Assembly (NCBI RefSeq): GCF_000522985.1
Contig: NZ_CP007129.1
Span: forward strand, 992,001 to 1,056,000
Origin: Gemmatirosa kalamazoonensis
GTDB lineage: Bacteria > Gemmatimonadota > Gemmatimonadetes > Gemmatimonadales > Gemmatimonadaceae
Direction of reading: 5' to 3'
DNA length: 64,000 bases
Below, one piece after another: positions 61,539 to 64,000 of this stretch. The position numbers and the translations under genes are program-made. The notes under the pieces were generated by a model. The model was not told the DNA's origin. It saw only the letters and a list, made by a program, of their open reading frames with translations, and did no database searches. The first letter of the stretch is position 1. Each line of letters starts with the position of its first letter.

Positions 61539-63509
61539 ATGGCTCGCCGCGCGCCGCTCATCCCGCTCCTCGTCGCGCTCGCGAGCGCGTGCGGCGCGCG
61601 GGCACCGCGCGAGACGCTCCGGCTGTATCCGCCGGACGCGACGGCGCGGCTCGACCCGAACGGGTTCCTGCTGAACCCGCGGTGGCTCGGCACGGCGCCC
61701 GGCGAGGTGCCTAACATCGAGCAGCGCTGCCGGTTCCGCGTCGCCACGGCGCACCTCGAGCGCCGCACGCCGGTCGTCACGCGCGACGGCTGCCTGTCGG
61801 AGGACGAGCGACGCGTGGTGACGCTGAACGAGGCGGCGCCGACGCTGGTGCTCGGCGCGGTCTGCGTCACTGGCGGCAAGACGGGGAACGTGCGCGGGCA
61901 CGTGAACTGGTTTCCCGTCACGGCGACGGGGCTGCTGCGGTGGGACTCGTACTCGCCGTCGGCGGTGACCGACCAGGACGTGACGCTCCGCTTCCTGACG
62001 CGGGCGCCCAACGCGGTGGCGCACGCGAACGAGCCGTTCGGCGCCGGCGACGACCCGTCGCCCGGCGACACGGCGCGCGCCTACCACATCGAGTTCTACA
62101 ACCGCGAGACGCTCGAGCGGCTCCCCGACGCCGCGCACGGGTTCTGGCGCACGCTGAAGTCGGCGATGCTGTCGCGCGACGCGGCGCGCGCGCTGCTGAA
62201 GGACCGCGTCGCCACCGTCACCGGCGTGTTCGGCGTGGACGGCGTGCACGGCTTCCAGTCGGAGCTGCACCCGGTGTTCGCGATATCGGTGCTCGCTGGC
62301 GTGGAGCGCAGCGCGGACCGCGTGACGGAGCAGTGGGCGGTGATGGTGCGCAACCTCGGCAGCGAGGGCGATTGCAGCAGCGGCACGCTGCCGCTCGTCA
62401 CGTCGCCGCCGACGGACACGGTGCAGGACTTCGTCGTCGACCTCGGCGCGATCGCCGGCGCGGAGCGGCCGGACGTGCGGCTCCGCGACGCGTGGACGTC
62501 GGACGCGCGCTTCGTGCCGCGCGCCGAAGTCGTGGCGGAGGCGAGCGGAGCCTGGCGTGTGTACGTCCACGTCAGGCACCCGCGCCCGCGGCCCGCGGAG
62601 CCGGACTACCTGTTCCTCGGCACGATCGAAGTGGAGCGCGCGGCGCAGCCTAACGAGATGCCGGCGGCGCGGCTCGCGTCGTGGCTGCCGCCCGCGGACG
62701 CGCGGCCGCCGGTGCAGCTCCCATCGACCGGCGCGATGACGCGGCTCGTGGCGCCCGAGGGAGGGCCGCCGCCCGCGGTGCCGCTCGCGGCGACGGCGAT
62801 CACCGGCAGCCCGGGCGCCACCGCGCTCGTGCGGCAGCGCCCCGTGTACCTCGCACCGATCCCCGCGCAGTCGATCGTCGACGACGCGGCGACGCACGCG
62901 CCACCCACGATCGCGCGCGCCGAGCGGACGCCGGGGTGGCCGCTCTTCGACTCGGTGCTCGTGGGCTGCGTCACGGAAGGGCGGCGCGACCCGATGTGTC
63001 GGTCGGGCGAGCGCATCACGTTAGGCGCGACGTACTCGGACGACGGCGGGCTGCGGCCGTTCGCCGCGCTCTACCTGTTCCCGCACCGGCGCGTGTACGA
63101 GCAGGAGAACTCGTTCCTGCAGATGTTCCTTCACGTGCTCGGCTACCGCTTCGACGTGCGGCGCGACCGGTACGTGCCGTTCGTGCGGCGCGACAGCGCG
63201 GTGATCTACGAGGCGCCGCGCGATGGCTGGTCGCTCCGTGCGTCGCCGTTCGTCTCGCCGAACACCGTGCGGCTCGGCGACCACGTGGTGCTGATGCCGT
63301 ACTCCATCGCGAACGTCGGCGTCTCGACGCTCGGCTGGCGGCGCACGCAGCTCGCGGGCGGGCTCGGCGGCGGCCTGCACGCGCAGCTCTGGTACACCGA
63401 CGTGCTCGCGGAGGCGCAGCGGCTGTCGCGCGCGGGGCACTACGGGAGCCAGTGGACGCTGTCGCTCGCCGCGCTCGCGCCGATCCCCGGGCCGTGGGGG
63501 CGCCGGTGA
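61539..63509 (+). CDS. Large lipoprotein of unknown function
   Basis: Lipoprotein of 656 residues (lipobox 'VALASAC'). The sequence is mixed alpha/beta with motifs I do not recognise: 'YHIEFYNRETLERLPDAAHG', 'LGTIEVERAAQP', 'LFDSVLVGCVTEGRRDPMCR' and a C-terminal 'HVVLMPYSIANVGVSTLGWR'. It overlaps the next gene's GTG start by four bases, so the two are co-translated. The partner is a ceramidase, which may hint at lipid handling. Codon use is typical of the window, with GTTAGGC/GCCTAAC words at 61709, 62648 and 63020. Confidence 0.65.
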   Translation: MARRAPLIPLLVALASACGARAPRETLRLYPPDATARLDPNGFLLNPRWLGTAPGEVPNIEQRCRFRVATAHLERRTPVVTRDGCLSEDERRVVTLNEAAPTLVLGAVCVTGGKTGNVRGHVNWFPVTATGLLRWDSYSPSAVTDQDVTLRFLTRAPNAVAHANEPFGAGDDPSPGDTARAYHIEFYNRETLERLPDAAHGFWRTLKSAMLSRDAARALLKDRVATVTGVFGVDGVHGFQSELHPVFAISVLAGVERSADRVTEQWAVMVRNLGSEGDCSSGTLPLVTSPPTDTVQDFVVDLGAIAGAERPDVRLRDAWTSDARFVPRAEVVAEASGAWRVYVHVRHPRPRPAEPDYLFLGTIEVERAAQPNEMPAARLASWLPPADARPPVQLPSTGAMTRLVAPEGGPPPAVPLAATAITGSPGATALVRQRPVYLAPIPAQSIVDDAATHAPPTIARAERTPGWPLFDSVLVGCVTEGRRDPMCRSGERITLGATYSDDGGLRPFAALYLFPHRRVYEQENSFLQMFLHVLGYRFDVRRDRYVPFVRRDSAVIYEAPRDGWSLRASPFVSPNTVRLGDHVVLMPYSIANVGVSTLGWRRTQLAGGLGGGLHAQLWYTDVLAEAQRLSRAGHYGSQWTLSLAALAPIPGPWGRR

Positions 63510-64000
63510 GGCCACGCCGCATCGCGTGGCTCGTCGCGGCATGCGTCGCGTGCATCGCGTCGGCGTGCTCGCATACCACGCCGCTGCTGCGGGCGCTCGC
63601 GCCGCTCGGCTGCGAGCTGTCGGAGACGTGCAACGCGGCGGCGCCGGTGGTGGTGCCGGCGTATCGGTTAGGCACCGCGACGTGGCATCCGGGACGGCTC
63701 GTCGCCGGCGCAGCGCGCGTGGACATCACGCCGCCGGTGGGCTTCCCGACGGGCGGGCACGGGCCGGCGGGCGGCTTCGCGCGCGCGTACTGGACCCGCC
63801 TCCACGCGCGCGCGTTCTTCTTCGCCGATGCCGACGGACGCCCGCTGATCCTGGTGTCGTGCGATCTGTTCGCGGTGCCCGGCGGGCTCGCCGCGGCGGT
63901 GAGCCGCGCGGTCGCCGAGCGATGGGCGGACTCGGGGCTCGTCGTCCCGCCCGAAGCGGTCGTCATCGCGGCGACGCACACGCATCAGGGGCCGGGGAAC
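63506..64000 (+). CDS. Neutral/alkaline ceramidase-like lipoprotein, N-terminal part (3' end outside window)
   Basis: Starts at GTG 63506, overlapping the upstream stop (GTGA). A lipobox-type signal ('CVACIASAC') is followed by the neutral ceramidase start: 'LVAGAARVDITPPVGFPTGG', 'RLHARAFFFADADGRPLILV', 'SCDLFAVPGG' and the zinc-binding 'AATHTHQGPGN' just before the window ends. Neutral ceramidases hydrolyse N-acyl-sphingosines. The catalytic Ser region lies off the window. A TTA codon within GTTAGGC is at 63667. Confidence 0.82.
   Translation, partial: MRPRRIAWLVAACVACIASACSHTTPLLRALAPLGCELSETCNAAAPVVVPAYRLGTATWHPGRLVAGAARVDITPPVGFPTGGHGPAGGFARAYWTRLHARAFFFADADGRPLILVSCDLFAVPGGLAAAVSRAVAERWADSGLVVPPEAVVIAATHTHQGPGN

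Noticed and set aside
58289-61714. Very long Arg/Ala-rich plus-strand frame (over 1100 codons)
   Set aside because: It overlaps both the C11 peptidase and the BNR lipoprotein in wrong frames, and shows no domain motif.

Overview
High-GC DNA with strong G/C bias at third codon positions. Several features fit a Gemmatimonadota-like soil bacterium: many lipoproteins, an orphan duplicated FtsX-type permease of the acidobacterial kind, a PEP-CTERM protein, a C11 (clostripain-like) peptidase, and long imperfect inverted repeats built from short G-rich words. That taxonomic assignment is inference. The centre of the window carries a replication and partition module (rep at 32.4-34.1 kb, parB/parA at 34.1-36.1 kb, candidate iterons at 31.7-32.1 kb, candidate parS palindromes at 36.4-37.1 kb), so the DNA probably comes from a large secondary replicon (megaplasmid or chromid) read around its origin.

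Layout. 0-5 kb: end of an ABC-2 export locus (two permeases, the second frameshifted in a GC-dinucleotide run), a frameshifted GxxExxY gene between two inverted repeats, and a TolC-like outer-membrane protein. 4.1-12 kb: a DUF3108-like protein, a type II NADH dehydrogenase fused to cyclic-nucleotide and CBS domains, a leucine-rich-repeat protein, PanE, a serine hydrolase and a cupin. 12-24 kb: a partial type VI secretion locus (tssK, tssL, tssM) with a Pro/Ala-rich 'PGEFTRMF' membrane protein, a membrane glycosyltransferase-like protein and a zinc-ribbon Ser/Thr kinase. A repeat-bounded four-helix-bundle (S23) gene is inserted between tssK and tssL. 24-30.6 kb: two CsgG-type proteins, a predicted outer-membrane protein and a 1141-residue InlB-repeat lipoprotein. 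30.7-39.1 kb: the replicon module and associated DNA-binding proteins. 39-47 kb: aldo/keto reductase, SDR (plus a truncated SDR copy), RtcB, MsrB, a collagen-like PEP-CTERM protein and a methyltransferase. 47.4-51.4 kb: a compact peptide-modification-like cassette: HprK-like kinase, PqqD domain fused to an internal signal and six-cysteine tail, MauE-thioredoxin protein, and a nucleotidyltransferase-fold protein. 51.4-64 kb: aldo/keto reductase, YVTN-propeller phosphoesterase, ABC permease, C11 peptidase, BNR-repeat lipoprotein, a large unknown lipoprotein and the start of a neutral ceramidase.

Three signals stand out. (1) The word CGTTAGGC/GCCTAACG is far more frequent than base composition predicts. 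I located about 53 copies of its 7-mer core by eye, many forming stop codons or rare TTA codons, and it is absent from 29.2 to 40.1 kb, which covers the replicon module. (2) At least six families of dispersed inverted or tandem repeats occur; two of them bracket the GxxExxY and S23 genes in a way that recalls rRNA intervening-sequence architecture. (3) The PqqD-Cys-tail cassette looks like an uncharacterised peptide maturation and export system. No tRNA, rRNA, CRISPR array, transposase or integrase was recognised.
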